Positions 33,021-41,355 of a DNA stretch of 64,000 nucleotides are shown in pieces. Location of the stretch: positions 62,001 to 126,000 of the forward strand of contig NZ_VMNX01000002.1 in assembly GCF_009377235.1 (NCBI RefSeq). The letters are read 5' to 3'. A program made the translations under genes and the position numbers. The notes beneath the pieces are model-generated. The model ran no database searches. It saw only the letters and a program-made list of their open reading frames with translations, and was not told where the DNA came from. Within the stretch, counting starts at the first letter, position 1. Every line of letters begins with the position of its first letter. This stretch comes from Streptomyces acidicola. GTDB lineage: Bacteria; Actinomycetota; Actinomycetes; Streptomycetales; Streptomycetaceae.

Positions 33021-33075
33021 GACACACGGGCGCCCCTCGGTACGAGGCTGCGGACCGAGGGGCGCCCGTGGTGTC
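33021..33075. terminator. Very strong bidirectional terminator
   Basis: ACGGGCGCCCCTCGGT (33026-33041) pairs perfectly over 16 bp with ACCGAGGGGCGCCCGT (33054-33069) around a 12-nt loop, and GACAC/GTGTC extends the stem past a one-base bulge. It separates the convergent response regulator and phytase genes. Confidence 0.8.
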
Positions 33076-33083
33076 GCCCGGTG

Positions 33084-34397
33084 TCAGCGGAAGCTGAGCC
33101 CGGTGGCGGTGGCGACGTTCCGCAGGTCCACGTACTTGTAGTTGGTGCCCTCGCGGGGTTCACCGTCGTCGCCGGTCACCGTGGGGGTGTCCGTCTCGTC
33201 CTGGATCACGGCGAGCCCTTGCGGGTACGCCGACCCGAACGACTGGTTGACGATCTCCAGACTGTCGGTGCCCTCGACGCCGTCGATCGCGCCCTCGCCC
33301 TGGCCCGCGACGACCCGGAAGCTCTTCACATACGCGTTGCCCCTGGCCGGATCGCGGTCGTACATCGCGAAGGTGCTGTCGCCCTGGCTGGAGACGACGA
33401 CATAGCCACCGCCGCCCGGCCGGTCGAGCAACGTGATTCCCTCGACGTCCGCGGTGAGGTGGTCCCCGCCGAAGCCGGGGTCCTCGCCCGGGACACACTC
33501 TTCGGCCTCGGGATCCCAGGTGGAGGGGACACCGTAGTCCCTGACCTTGTCGATCAAGGTGGGCTCGCCGGTGAGATCGGCGCGCAGTCGCCACACACCC
33601 ACGTCCTCCTGGCCCGCGTAGAGCATGCCGTTCGCGGGGTCGACGCGCATGCCCTCGAGGTAGGGCTGCTCGCCCGGCTCCTCGCAGGGGGTCCAGGTCT
33701 TGCCGTTCGGCAGGGTGAAGGTGGTGGGGAAGCCGATGGTGCGGATCTTGCGGTAGCCGTAGGTGCCGCCCGCTTCCTTCGTCAGCTCCAGCAGGGCGAC
33801 CTGGTTGGTCAGCTCCTGACTGACGACGGCGTAGATGCGGCCGGTCTTCCGGTCCTTCCAGGAGGCCAGTCCGTAGGCGGTGGCCTGCTCGTTCACCTCG
33901 TCCTGATCGGCCGAGAAGATGTACGGGGCGGCCTTCTGGGCAGTGACGTCCTTGACGGGGCCCTCCGCGCGGTCGCCGTCGATGCTGTAGATGACCAGCT
34001 TGTCGCGGCCGCGGTCGGTCGCGATGGCAAGGTTGGCGCCGTCGATGACGTCCACGTTGTTGATGCGGCCAGGCTCGTCCCCGGCGCCGGGCGCCTGCGG
34101 AGCGGGGAGCGACTGGACCTCGCGTGCCGCGAGGTCGTACACCCGCAGGCCGCCGACCTTCGCGGTGCCGAGCACCAGGCTCTTGGCCGGGTCGTCGGAG
34201 TCGCGCCAGATCGCCGGGTCGTCCGCGGTGGCCTCGCCGCCTGCCGCGTCATCGAACAGGGTGGGCGTTTCGGCCTTGGCGGTGACCTCGGCGACCGAGG
34301 GGTCCGCCTGAGCGGGCGCGGCCACGACGGCGGTCACGAGCGCGGCTGCCGCGATCGTCAGGGAGCGCTTGCGGAATGCCTTGCGTGCGTGAGACAT
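33084..34397 (-). CDS. Secreted beta-propeller phytase (3-phytase)
   Basis: A 437-residue exported enzyme with a Sec signal peptide (RKAFRKRS, hydrophobic core, AQA/D near 31). The six-bladed beta-propeller phytase pattern is clear: DDPAIWRDSDDPAKS, INNVDVIDG, IATDRGRDKLVIYSIDG, EGMRVDP, DVEGITLL and GYVVVSSQGDSTFAMYDR; the acidic residues bind the calcium ions needed for phytate hydrolysis. It releases inorganic phosphate from phytate outside the cell. I looked for tandem PhoP boxes upstream and found at most one GTTCACG-like half-site, so phosphate control is not shown. It ends at the shared terminator. Confidence 0.93.
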   Translation of the reverse strand: MSHARKAFRKRSLTIAAAALVTAVVAAPAQADPSVAEVTAKAETPTLFDDAAGGEATADDPAIWRDSDDPAKSLVLGTAKVGGLRVYDLAAREVQSLPAPQAPGAGDEPGRINNVDVIDGANLAIATDRGRDKLVIYSIDGDRAEGPVKDVTAQKAAPYIFSADQDEVNEQATAYGLASWKDRKTGRIYAVVSQELTNQVALLELTKEAGGTYGYRKIRTIGFPTTFTLPNGKTWTPCEEPGEQPYLEGMRVDPANGMLYAGQEDVGVWRLRADLTGEPTLIDKVRDYGVPSTWDPEAEECVPGEDPGFGGDHLTADVEGITLLDRPGGGGYVVVSSQGDSTFAMYDRDPARGNAYVKSFRVVAGQGEGAIDGVEGTDSLEIVNQSFGSAYPQGLAVIQDETDTPTVTGDDGEPREGTNYKYVDLRNVATATGLSFR

Positions 34398-34702
34398 GGA
34401 TGCCTTTCCGGGGGATGGCTATCGAGCATGCTGTAGTCGGCAAATGACAAGTACATGCAGACAGATGGCCACACCGTGGGGACATCGTGAACGCCGGGAC
34501 GGAATGCTCGGGAGGTCGCCCCTTTTCCAGGCAGCCGACATGCCGCTCGTGCTTGAGTTGGACGGCGAAGGCGTGGGCATACGGCGCGCTTTCCGTTGTC
34601 TCACCAGCAAAAGGTTCTCGTTTGCGGGAGCGAGCCCCTGTGCCCCCGCCAGTCAATCGGCTCTCCTACACTGCCCTGGTCCTCAATTGATCGGAGCACG
34701 AC
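34398..34702. other. Divergent intergenic region, less GC-rich, no gene seen
   Basis: 305 bp between the divergent phytase and small-lipoprotein genes. It is noticeably less GC-biased than its surroundings and holds no frame with coding character. Promoters for both genes should lie here; TACACT at about 34665-34670 is a possible -10 for the lipoprotein gene. No operator repeats are evident. Confidence 0.5.
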
Positions 34703-34933
34703 ATGAAACGCCTCCTTCTCGTTGCAGTTGCCGCCCTGGCACTCGCCGGCTGCGCGCAGAACTTCGACCAGGGCCCTGAAGGGCGAGTTACCGACAAGGT
34801 CAAGAGCGGGAAGAAGTTCTACCTGGTTGTCGAACCGGCCAAGGGAGGCGAGGAGAAGAAGTTCCGGGTCAGCAAGTACGACTACCACGACTGCAATCGG
34901 GGGTCGAAGTACCCCAAGTGCGTCGACGATTAA
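34703..34933 (+). CDS. Small lipoprotein of unknown function
   Basis: A 76-residue protein with a signal peptide and lipobox (LALAGC, C17). The 59-residue mature part is Lys/Asp/Gly rich (DKVKSGKKFYLVVEPAKGGEE) and ends with two Cys residues (DCNRGSKYPKCVDD) that could form a disulfide. GGAG lies 8 nt before the ATG. Third-position GC is lower than in neighbouring genes. No family recognised; it resembles small actinomycete surface lipoproteins. Confidence 0.7.
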   Translation: MKRLLLVAVAALALAGCAQNFDQGPEGRVTDKVKSGKKFYLVVEPAKGGEEKKFRVSKYDYHDCNRGSKYPKCVDD

Positions 34934-35026
34934 GAGGCGAATCCTGACCCGGTGCGGCGCATGGCGCGTGGAGTTGGATTGCGCCGGAGGGCTTGGTACT
35001 CCCATTGCAGTTCGCTGTTGCCACTG

Positions 35027-35064
35027 GTGTGTCCGGTGGGCCGTAGAAGACTCACCAGACACAC
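35027..35064. terminator. Hairpin between convergent genes
   Basis: 35027-35038 (GTGTGTCCGGTG) pairs with 35053-35064 (CACCAGACACAC) at 11 of 12 positions over a 14-nt loop, between the lipoprotein gene and the convergent NlpC/P60 gene. Confidence 0.55.
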
Positions 35065-35106
35065 ACCTGTGACCCCATCGGGTGTCGCTGGCAGCCGTAC
35101 TGCCAA

Positions 35107-36165
35107 CTACGCCGGCCTCACGGCGCTGTGGACGGGCTCCTCCCCAACGGCCGAGATCGGCTCCTCGCGGACGACGCGTCCAGGGGCTGGCGCGTGGATC
35201 ACCGTCCCGTCACCGGTGAACAGGCCCACGTGGTGGGCGTCGGCGTGGAAGAAGACCAGGTCGCCCGGCAGGAGGCTGGTGAGTGACACCGGTCTCCCGG
35301 CAAATGCCTGGTCCTGGGCGGCGCGCGGGAGATCGACGCCGACGGTTCTCCACGCCGCCTGGGTAAGGCTGGAGCAGTCGTACGAGTCGGGGCCGGTCGC
35401 ACCCCAGACGCAGGGCTTGCCGGTCTGGGCGCGGGCGAAGGCGACCGTCGCCAGGCCTCTGCCACCGGCGGCAGGGACAGGTTCCGGGAGTGGGCTCTCG
35501 GCCGGCGCCCCTTCACTGATGGGTGCGTTGACGGTCGGCAGTGTGGCCGGCGGTGCTGCCGGAAGTGTTGCCCCGCCGACGCCCTGCTGCGACAGCGACT
35601 CACTCGCCGGGAGAGGGAGGAACTGCGGCTGCTCAGGCGGCGCCGCCACCGCCGCTGTCAACATCGCTGGTGCTGTTGCGGCCGGTGGGGCATCGAGGGC
35701 GAGAGCTGGTCCCGCTGTGGTCCCTGCCGGGGCGAGGGGCGACTGAGGTGCGAGTGAGGGTGCGGGTGCAGCCGGCAACTCCGGTATGGAGCGGGAGGAT
35801 TCCAACTGCCTGGGCGGAACCGCGGGACCGGCCGGCCGACCCTCCGTCAGTTGCGTGGAAGGGGCCATGGGCGGCGGCGGTGGCATCCGGTCGGGCGGCA
35901 GGACGGCTCGAACGGTCGGACCCAGTAACGTGCGGCCGGCGTCGAACCACTGCTGGGTGATGGCGTCGACGCCGGCGTCGGAATCCCGGCGCGTCCCCCT
36001 GCCGGCCGGCGCGATGCGGTCGAATGACCTTGCGGTCCTGGCGCGGGTCGCGTTGAAGGTCTCGGTGGCGGACTCGGCGTGGTCGTAGAGGCTGTTGACC
36101 CGCTGCCTGACCTCGTCACGGCTGGGTTCGCTACCCGCCAGCCCCATGTTTCGCTCCGGCGCCAT
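35107..36165 (-). CDS. NlpC/P60-family cell-wall peptidase with a TTA codon
   Basis: A 352-residue protein. The N-terminal 90 residues are helical (RDEVRQRVNSLYDHAESATE), followed by a Pro/Ala-rich linker (about 90-235) and a C-terminal NlpC/P60 domain with nucleophile C264 (YDCSSLTQAAW) and catalytic His at 311/312 (DAHHVGLFTGDG). Such enzymes cut peptidoglycan stem peptides. No Sec or Tat signal is visible, so export would need another route, for example a type VII system (inference). Leu80 is encoded by TTA (35926-35928), so translation should depend on the bldA tRNA and be tied to development. Codon bias is slightly relaxed compared with neighbours. Confidence 0.85.
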   Translation of the reverse strand: MAPERNMGLAGSEPSRDEVRQRVNSLYDHAESATETFNATRARTARSFDRIAPAGRGTRRDSDAGVDAITQQWFDAGRTLLGPTVRAVLPPDRMPPPPPMAPSTQLTEGRPAGPAVPPRQLESSRSIPELPAAPAPSLAPQSPLAPAGTTAGPALALDAPPAATAPAMLTAAVAAPPEQPQFLPLPASESLSQQGVGGATLPAAPPATLPTVNAPISEGAPAESPLPEPVPAAGGRGLATVAFARAQTGKPCVWGATGPDSYDCSSLTQAAWRTVGVDLPRAAQDQAFAGRPVSLTSLLPGDLVFFHADAHHVGLFTGDGTVIHAPAPGRVVREEPISAVGEEPVHSAVRPA

Positions 36166-36313
36166 CGAAACGTTCTCCTCCGCACTCCGCTGTCGGTGCT
36201 GTCACCGCTGTTACTGCACCATTGCGGTTGAACAGGCGTATGCCAACCCAACCGAAATTGTGTTTGGACTGTAAAAGTTTAATGGAGTCGTAGCCGCAGT
36301 CGCGTTGGCTGCC

Positions 36314-37930
36314 TCAGCATGGGGCCAGCCGGAGCTCCCGGCCCTGCCAGCGTTTCCTCAGCCACCGGTCGTGACTGGCCACGACGATCGTGCCGGGGCC
36401 GGTCCCGAGGGCCTCCTCCAACTCGTCGCACAGCCTGGGCGAGAGATGGTTGGTGGGCTCGTCGAGCAGCAGGAGCGCGGGCGGGTGCGCGACCAGCAGC
36501 GCCAGGGCGAGGCGGCGCCGCTGACCGACGGACAGGTGACCGACCGCCTTGTCCAGGTCCGCCTCGTGCATCAGGCCCAGCGAGTCCAACGGGACGGCCT
36601 CCGCCCGTTCGGCGCCGAGCGAGAGTTCGTAGGTGTCCCGGACCGTTCGCTCCGGCCGGTCGAACACGCTGTCCTGGGCCAGCAGCCCCACCGTCAGCCC
36701 GCGTCGCCGCCGTACTTCGCCCTGTGCGGCGATCCGCCCGGCGAGCACGGTCAGCAGCGTTGATTTTCCTGCCCCGTTGCCCCCTGTGACGAGCAGCCGT
36801 TCCGTCGCCGACACGTCGAGATGCCCGACGGCCAGGCGGCCCGGGACCCGGGCGTCGCGCAGGGCCACCAGGGTGCCGTCCGCCGACTCCTTCGCGAGCG
36901 CGGCGTGTTGGAAGCGCAGCGGCGCCGGCGGGGCACCGGCCTGTGTGCGCCCCAGTTCCTCCAGCCTGCGGGTGGCGTTGCGCACCCGGCGTGAGATCTG
37001 GTTCTGCACCCGGCCGCCGCGGTGGCCGTACCCCATCTTCTCGTTGTCCCTCCGCTCACGGTTCGGGGCGACGACATGGGCGGTGACGGCGGCCGAGTAC
37101 CGCAGCGCCGCGAGCTCCTGCTGCTCCTCGGCGTACCGCCGCTCCCAGCGTTCCCGTTCGGCGTTCTTCTCCGACAGGTAGGCGCTGTAGTTGCCGCCGT
37201 AGCGGACCGGGCCGTCCACGGCCGGGTCGAGGTCGATCAGGTCGGTGCAGACGGCGTCGAGAAAGGCCCGGTCATGGCTGGCCAGCACCACGACGCCGGG
37301 CAGGCCGCGCACCTGCTCCTCCAGGAAGGCGGCGGCATCGTCGTCGAGGTGGTTGGTCGGCTCGTCCAGCAGCAGCGCCGAGGGCCGCCGGACCAGCAGG
37401 GCGGCCAGCGCGAGCCGGCCGCGCTGGCCGCCGGAGAGCGACCCGAGGGTGCGGTCGTTCGCAAGAGTGCCGAGACCGAGCCCGTCGAGGACGAGCGCGG
37501 CCCGCCGGTCGGCGTCCCACGCTTCGCGCTCCTCGGCCCGCTCCAGCCGCCCGCCGTACGCCTCCAGCAACGCGGCGTAGGCGGGGGAGTCCTGCGGGGT
37601 ACGGGCGAGTTCCTCGGAGAGTCGTTCCAGCTCGACGAGGTCCTCGCGTGCCTCGCGCAGGGCGTCGTCCAGGACGTCGGCGATGGCGGCCTCGGCGTCG
37701 AACGGCATCTCCTGGTGGAGGAAGCCCAGGTCGGCCGGGCGCTCGACCCGCCCGGCATCGGGTTCGTCCACCCCGGAGAGCAGACGCAGCAGAGTCGACT
37801 TGCCGACGCCGTTCTCCCCGATCAGCCCGATGCGGTGCCCGGGGGAGGCGACGAGGGAGACACCGTCGAGCACCCGCCTGCTGCCGAGGGTGCGGACGAG
37901 GTCATGGGCGAGCAGGGGTGGTTGCGGCAT
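36314..37930 (-). CDS. ABC-F ATPase (second of a tandem pair)
   Basis: A 538-residue soluble protein with two ABC domains and no membrane part: Walker A GENGVGKST and GGNGAGKST, signatures LSGGQRGRL and LSVGQRRRL, and DEPTNHL twice. Between the domains lies a basic helical linker (about 235-330) that in antibiotic-resistance ABC-F proteins reaches into the ribosome. The ATG at 37930 is preferred; an ATG five codons upstream is possible. It follows the other ABC-F gene by 80 bp. Family roles are ribosome protection against macrolide/lincosamide/streptogramin-type drugs or translation control; which applies is unknown. Confidence 0.88.
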   Translation of the reverse strand: MPQPPLLAHDLVRTLGSRRVLDGVSLVASPGHRIGLIGENGVGKSTLLRLLSGVDEPDAGRVERPADLGFLHQEMPFDAEAAIADVLDDALREAREDLVELERLSEELARTPQDSPAYAALLEAYGGRLERAEEREAWDADRRAALVLDGLGLGTLANDRTLGSLSGGQRGRLALAALLVRRPSALLLDEPTNHLDDDAAAFLEEQVRGLPGVVVLASHDRAFLDAVCTDLIDLDPAVDGPVRYGGNYSAYLSEKNAERERWERRYAEEQQELAALRYSAAVTAHVVAPNRERRDNEKMGYGHRGGRVQNQISRRVRNATRRLEELGRTQAGAPPAPLRFQHAALAKESADGTLVALRDARVPGRLAVGHLDVSATERLLVTGGNGAGKSTLLTVLAGRIAAQGEVRRRRGLTVGLLAQDSVFDRPERTVRDTYELSLGAERAEAVPLDSLGLMHEADLDKAVGHLSVGQRRRLALALLVAHPPALLLLDEPTNHLSPRLCDELEEALGTGPGTIVVASHDRWLRKRWQGRELRLAPC

Positions 37931-38010
37931 GGTGATGCGTCCCATGTGATCGGTGCTCGGCCCGCCGGTGACACACCTCGGCGCGGGCCCGGTCGAAACG
38001 TGCCGGCCCT

Positions 38011-39645
38011 TCACCGCTGAGGTGCCCCCGTCTCGGTGAGCTCGCCGTCGGCCAGCCGCAGCCACCGGCCGACACCGATCTCCGTCAGGAACCGCTCGTC
38101 ATGGCTCACCACCACGAAAGCCCCCCGGTAGGAGCCCAGCGCACTCTCCAACTGCCCCGCGCTCACCAGGTCCAGGTTGTTCGTCGGCTCGTCAAGGAGC
38201 AGCAACTGGGGGGCCGGTTCGGCACACAGGACACAGGCCAGGGACGCCCGGAGCCGCTCGCCGCCGGAGAGGACCCCGACCGGCAGATGCGCCCGCGCAC
38301 CTCGGAAGAGGAAGCGGGCGAGCAGGTTCATCCGCTCGGCCTCCGGCCGCCTGGGGGCGAACGCGGCGAAGTTCTCCGCGACCGTACGGTTCAGGTCCAG
38401 CACGTCCAGCCGCTGCGAGAGGTAGGCGATCCGTCCGTCGGCGCGCTTGATCTCGCCGCTGTCCATCGTCAGGTCACCGTTGATCAGCCGCAGCAGCGTG
38501 CTCTTGCCCGCTCCGTTGGCCCCGGTGAGCGCGATGCGTTCCGGCCCCCGGATCGTCAGGTCGACACCCTGACCGGCGAACACGGCCCGCCCGCCGTGCC
38601 GGACCTGCATGGCCTCGCCGAGGAAGAGGGTGCGCCCCGCGGGCACGTCGGTGTCCGGAAGGTCCAGCGTGATGCGCTGTTCGTCGCGCAGCGCACGCGC
38701 CGCCTCGTCCAGCCGGGCCTTGGCCTCGCCGACCCGAGAGGCGTGCATCTGCCCCGCCCGCCCTGCGGACTCCTGGGCTCCGCGCTTCATGTTGCCGGCG
38801 AAGATGCGCGGCAGACCGGCGCTCTTGAGATTGCGGGCGGCGTTCCCTGCCCGGCGCTCGGCGCGTTCACGGGCCTGCTGCATCTCCCGCTTCTCCCGCT
38901 TCAGCTCCTGCTCGGCATTGCGGACGTTCTTCTCGGCAACGTCCTGCTCGGCCCGCACCGCATCCTCGTACTCGGTGAAGTTGCCGCCGTAGAAACGCGT
39001 TTCATCGCTGCCGAGTTCGGCGATGCGCTCCATACGGTCGAGCAGGGCCCGGTCATGGCTGACGAGCAGCAGGCAGCCGTTGAAGTCCTCCAGCACGTCA
39101 TAGAGCTTGTGGCGCGCGTCGAGATCGAGGTTGTTGGTGGGCTCGTCGAGCAGCAGCACGTCGGGCCGCTTCAGCAGTTGGGCCGCGAGTCCGAGGGAGA
39201 CGACCTGACCGCCGCTGAGCGTGCTCAGACTGCGGTCCAGGGTGAGGTCGGTCAGGCCGAGGCGGTCGAGCTGGGCGCGGGTGCGTTCCTCGATGTCCCA
39301 GTCGTCGCCGATGGTCGTGAAGTGTTTCTCGTCGACGTCGCCGGACTCCACGGCGTCGATGGCCCGGATCACGGCGGCGACGCCCAGTACCTCGGCCACC
39401 GTGAGTTCGCCGGTGAGGGGGAGGCTCTGGGGGAGATGGCCGAGGGTGCCGACCACCGAGACGGACCCGGCGCCGGGCCGGAGCTCGCCGGCGATCAGCT
39501 TGAGCAGGGTGCTCTTGCCGGAGCCGTTCGGAGCCACCAGTCCCGTACGACCGGTGCTCACGGTCAGCGACAGGTCCTGGAAGACGGGTGTGTCGTCGGG
39601 CCAGGTGAAGGAGACGTTCGAGCAGACGATGGCAGCATCGGACAT
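38011..39645 (-). CDS. ABC-F ATPase (first of a tandem pair, with leader ORF)
   Basis: A 544-residue two-domain ABC-F protein: Walker A APNGSGKST and GANGAGKST, signatures LSGGQVVSL and LSGGERLRA, DEPTNNLD twice, and a long charged linker helix pair (about 205-315, KREKREMQQARERAERRAGN). GAGG sits 6 nt before the ATG. The 5' region contains a 9-codon ORF with a strong ribosome site and a strong hairpin between that ORF and this gene, the layout of drug-inducible attenuation. Together with the next ABC-F gene this is probably an inducible ribosome-protection operon; a housekeeping role is the alternative. Confidence 0.9.
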   Translation of the reverse strand: MSDAAIVCSNVSFTWPDDTPVFQDLSLTVSTGRTGLVAPNGSGKSTLLKLIAGELRPGAGSVSVVGTLGHLPQSLPLTGELTVAEVLGVAAVIRAIDAVESGDVDEKHFTTIGDDWDIEERTRAQLDRLGLTDLTLDRSLSTLSGGQVVSLGLAAQLLKRPDVLLLDEPTNNLDLDARHKLYDVLEDFNGCLLLVSHDRALLDRMERIAELGSDETRFYGGNFTEYEDAVRAEQDVAEKNVRNAEQELKREKREMQQARERAERRAGNAARNLKSAGLPRIFAGNMKRGAQESAGRAGQMHASRVGEAKARLDEAARALRDEQRITLDLPDTDVPAGRTLFLGEAMQVRHGGRAVFAGQGVDLTIRGPERIALTGANGAGKSTLLRLINGDLTMDSGEIKRADGRIAYLSQRLDVLDLNRTVAENFAAFAPRRPEAERMNLLARFLFRGARAHLPVGVLSGGERLRASLACVLCAEPAPQLLLLDEPTNNLDLVSAGQLESALGSYRGAFVVVSHDERFLTEIGVGRWLRLADGELTETGAPQR

Positions 39646-39721
39646 GGGGTGACCTCGTGTGATGGAAGGGGGCAGGAAGAGACGTCTGCCCCGGGCAGAG
39701 TGGGAGAGGGAACGACGGCGA

Positions 39722-39760
39722 GGCCACTTCGGCAGTGCTCTTCTGCACCTGCCGGTGGCC
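39722..39760 (-). promoter_or_regulatory. Attenuator-like hairpin between leader ORF and ABC-F gene
   Basis: In the minus-strand transcript, GGCCAC (plus 39755-39760) pairs with GTGGCC (39722-39727), and CGGCAGGTGC (39745-39754) pairs with GCACTGCCG (39730-39738) with one bulged base, around a 6-nt loop. It starts 15 nt after the leader ORF stop and is followed by a pyrimidine-rich run, as expected for a conditional terminator. Confidence 0.55.
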
Positions 39761-39775
39761 GCTCACATCCGGGTA

Positions 39776-39805
39776 TCACCCGCAGATGTCGTCGTCACCC
39801 ACCAT
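39776..39805 (-). CDS. Nine-residue leader peptide upstream of the ABC-F operon
   Basis: ATG at 39805 (minus) opens a 9-codon ORF encoding MVGDDDICG, ending TGA at 39776. GAGGAG (plus 39814-39819) lies 8 nt upstream, a better ribosome site than most genes here have. Drug-stalled ribosomes on such leaders are known to relieve terminators ahead of ABC-F resistance genes; that this one does so is inference. Confidence 0.5.
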   Translation of the reverse strand: MVGDDDICG

Positions 39806-39856
39806 GTCTGCCGCTCCTCGGTACACGATTACGTCCGCCGTAGCCTAGCAGCAGCT

Positions 39857-39882
39857 TCGCGGGCGGGGCCTGCCGCCCGCGA
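39857..39882 (-). terminator. Terminator of the XRE-cupin gene
   Basis: TCGCGGGCGG (39857-39866) pairs perfectly with CCGCCCGCGA (39873-39882) over a 6-nt loop, about 50 nt past the stop of the minus-strand regulator and ahead of the ABC-F leader. Confidence 0.65.
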
Positions 39883-39933
39883 GGGCTGTTGAGGCCGGCC
39901 GGCAGTCCGCGGGCGGCGGGACCGTGTGACTGC

Positions 39934-40599
39934 TCAGCTCGGGCTGTGGTCGCCGTACGCGGTGACGGACAGGAAGCGGATCGGGAGTTCCACCAGTTCC
40001 TGGGGGCCGTGGGTGCCCTCGCCGTCGAGCTGGAGGGCGTCGCCGGGGCGCATGGTGTAGCCGGCCTCGCCGTGTCCGTACACCATCTCGCCCTCCAGCA
40101 TGTAGATCAGCTCGGTGCCGGGGTGCTGGAAGAGGGGGAAGACCTCACTGGATTCGGTAAGAGTCACCAGGACGGCTTCCATGCGCTTGTGCGGTCCGCG
40201 CAGGGCGCCGAGGAGCTCGTAGACGTGCCCCACGCGGCTGCCGCGACGCGCGATACGCGCACCCTGTCCGGCCTGGACGTATACCGCTTCACGTTCGGTG
40301 TCGACGCCGCGGAACAGTGCCGAGACCGGGATGCCGAGCCCGGTCGCGAGGCGTCCGAGCGTGGTGAGGCTGCACGACGTCTGAGCGTTCTCGATCTTGG
40401 AGAGCATGGCTTTGGAAATGCCGACGCGCGTGGCCATTTCCGCCACCGACAGGCCCGCCGCGGTGCGGTACTCGCGCACCTGCCGGGCGATGACGGATTC
40501 GAGTTCCAGCTTGCGGGCCGCCTCACCGGGGTCCACCTCGCGGTCCGGCAAGGCGGCGGCACGGGCATGCAGTTCCGGATCCATGGCCATGACAGCCAT
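39934..40599 (-). CDS. XRE-family regulator with C-terminal cupin domain
   Basis: A 221-residue regulator: helix-turn-helix at about 38-92 (AGLSVAEMATRVGISKAMLS, LTTLGRLATGLG) and a cupin at about 130-215 (HPGTELIYMLEGEMVYGHG and MRPGDALQLDGEGTHGP). This HTH-cupin layout is that of PuuR/SutR-like regulators, in which the cupin binds a small ligand. It sits between the end of the catabolic operon and the ABC-F leader, isolated from both by hairpins. Several ATG codons at the start (40599, 40590, 40584) leave the exact start uncertain. Its target is unknown. Confidence 0.9.
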   Translation of the reverse strand: MAVMAMDPELHARAAALPDREVDPGEAARKLELESVIARQVREYRTAAGLSVAEMATRVGISKAMLSKIENAQTSCSLTTLGRLATGLGIPVSALFRGVDTEREAVYVQAGQGARIARRGSRVGHVYELLGALRGPHKRMEAVLVTLTESSEVFPLFQHPGTELIYMLEGEMVYGHGEAGYTMRPGDALQLDGEGTHGPQELVELPIRFLSVTAYGDHSPS

Positions 40600-40643
40600 T
40601 CTGCCCCACTGGACGTCGTCTCCTGCCAGGAGACGACCCGAGC

Positions 40644-40678
40644 CGGGCGGGGCCCCTCATGCGGGGCGGGTCCGCCCG
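40644..40678 (-). terminator. Terminator of the 18-gene catabolic block
   Basis: CGGGCGG (40644-40650) pairs with CCGCCCG (40672-40678), and inside it GCCCC (40652-40656) pairs with GGGGC (40663-40667). It starts 6 nt after the stop of the last gene of the minus-strand block. Confidence 0.65.
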
Positions 40679-40683
40679 AGCAC

Positions 40684-41355
40684 TCAGGCCCAGCCCACGA
40701 CCTCGCCGACCGGCAGGCGGGGCAGGCGCGGCCGGTACGCCTCCGCCCCCGGGTAGCCCAGATTCACCAGGAGCAGCGCGCTGACGTGGTCCGTGTGGTC
40801 CGTGACGAGGAACTCCCGGGTGACGGCTGCGGAGTCGAAGCCGGCCATCGGACCCGCCGACAGGCCGACGGCCCGGGCGGCCAGCAGAAAGTACCCGATC
40901 TGCAGGGCGGTATTGAAACGGGCGTGATCGTCACGGTGCGGGCGTCCGCGGGCCTCGAAGACCTCGCGCAGGCCCTCGTGCACGGGGAACAGCTCCGGAA
41001 GACGGTCGTGGAAACGCAGATCGGCGGCCAGGACGGACGTCACCGGTGCTTGGCGCGTCTTCTCCCGATTCCCCTCGTCGACCAGGGGAAGCAGCCGTTG
41101 TTTCCCTCCCGGGGAGCGCACGTGCACGATGCGCAGCGGCTGGCTGTTCAGGGCCGTCGGCGGCCATTGGGCCAGGTTCCACAGGTCGACGAGCAGCTCG
41201 TCGGGCACTGGCCGCCCGGAGAAGGTGCGGACGGTCCGTGCGTCCTGGAAGAGCAGCCGGCGCCCTGCGGCGTCCAGGCCGTCGTGGTCTTGGAGGCCTT
41301 CGAGCGGAACCGGGGAGGGCGGGCCGCTGCCGGGTGAGGAGAGGTGCGTGGTCAT
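40684..41355 (-). CDS. Nitroreductase-family oxidoreductase, RutE/malonic semialdehyde reductase type
   Basis: A 223-residue FMN enzyme. LLFQDARTVRTFSGRPVPDE, WPPTALNSQPLRIVHV, VDEGNREKTRQAPV and the segment around FHDRLPELFP match the RutE/HadB-HadB-like branch, which reduces short semialdehydes or enones with NAD(P)H. The ATG at 41355 overlaps the stop of the upstream hydrolase (ATGA). As the last gene of the catabolic block it may detoxify an aldehyde intermediate; reduction of a nitro or enone group is the alternative. Confidence 0.88.
   Translation of the reverse strand: MTTHLSSPGSGPPSPVPLEGLQDHDGLDAAGRRLLFQDARTVRTFSGRPVPDELLVDLWNLAQWPPTALNSQPLRIVHVRSPGGKQRLLPLVDEGNREKTRQAPVTSVLAADLRFHDRLPELFPVHEGLREVFEARGRPHRDDHARFNTALQIGYFLLAARAVGLSAGPMAGFDSAAVTREFLVTDHTDHVSALLLVNLGYPGAEAYRPRLPRLPVGEVVGWA

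Noticed and set aside
33021..33075. Long perfect inverted repeat as a possible mobile-element end
   Set aside because: It lies exactly between two convergent stop codons with no partner copy or target duplication; a bidirectional terminator explains it.
34398..34702. PhoP box upstream of the phytase
   Set aside because: Only one GTTCACG-like half-site is visible; a functional PHO box needs tandem 11-bp repeats.
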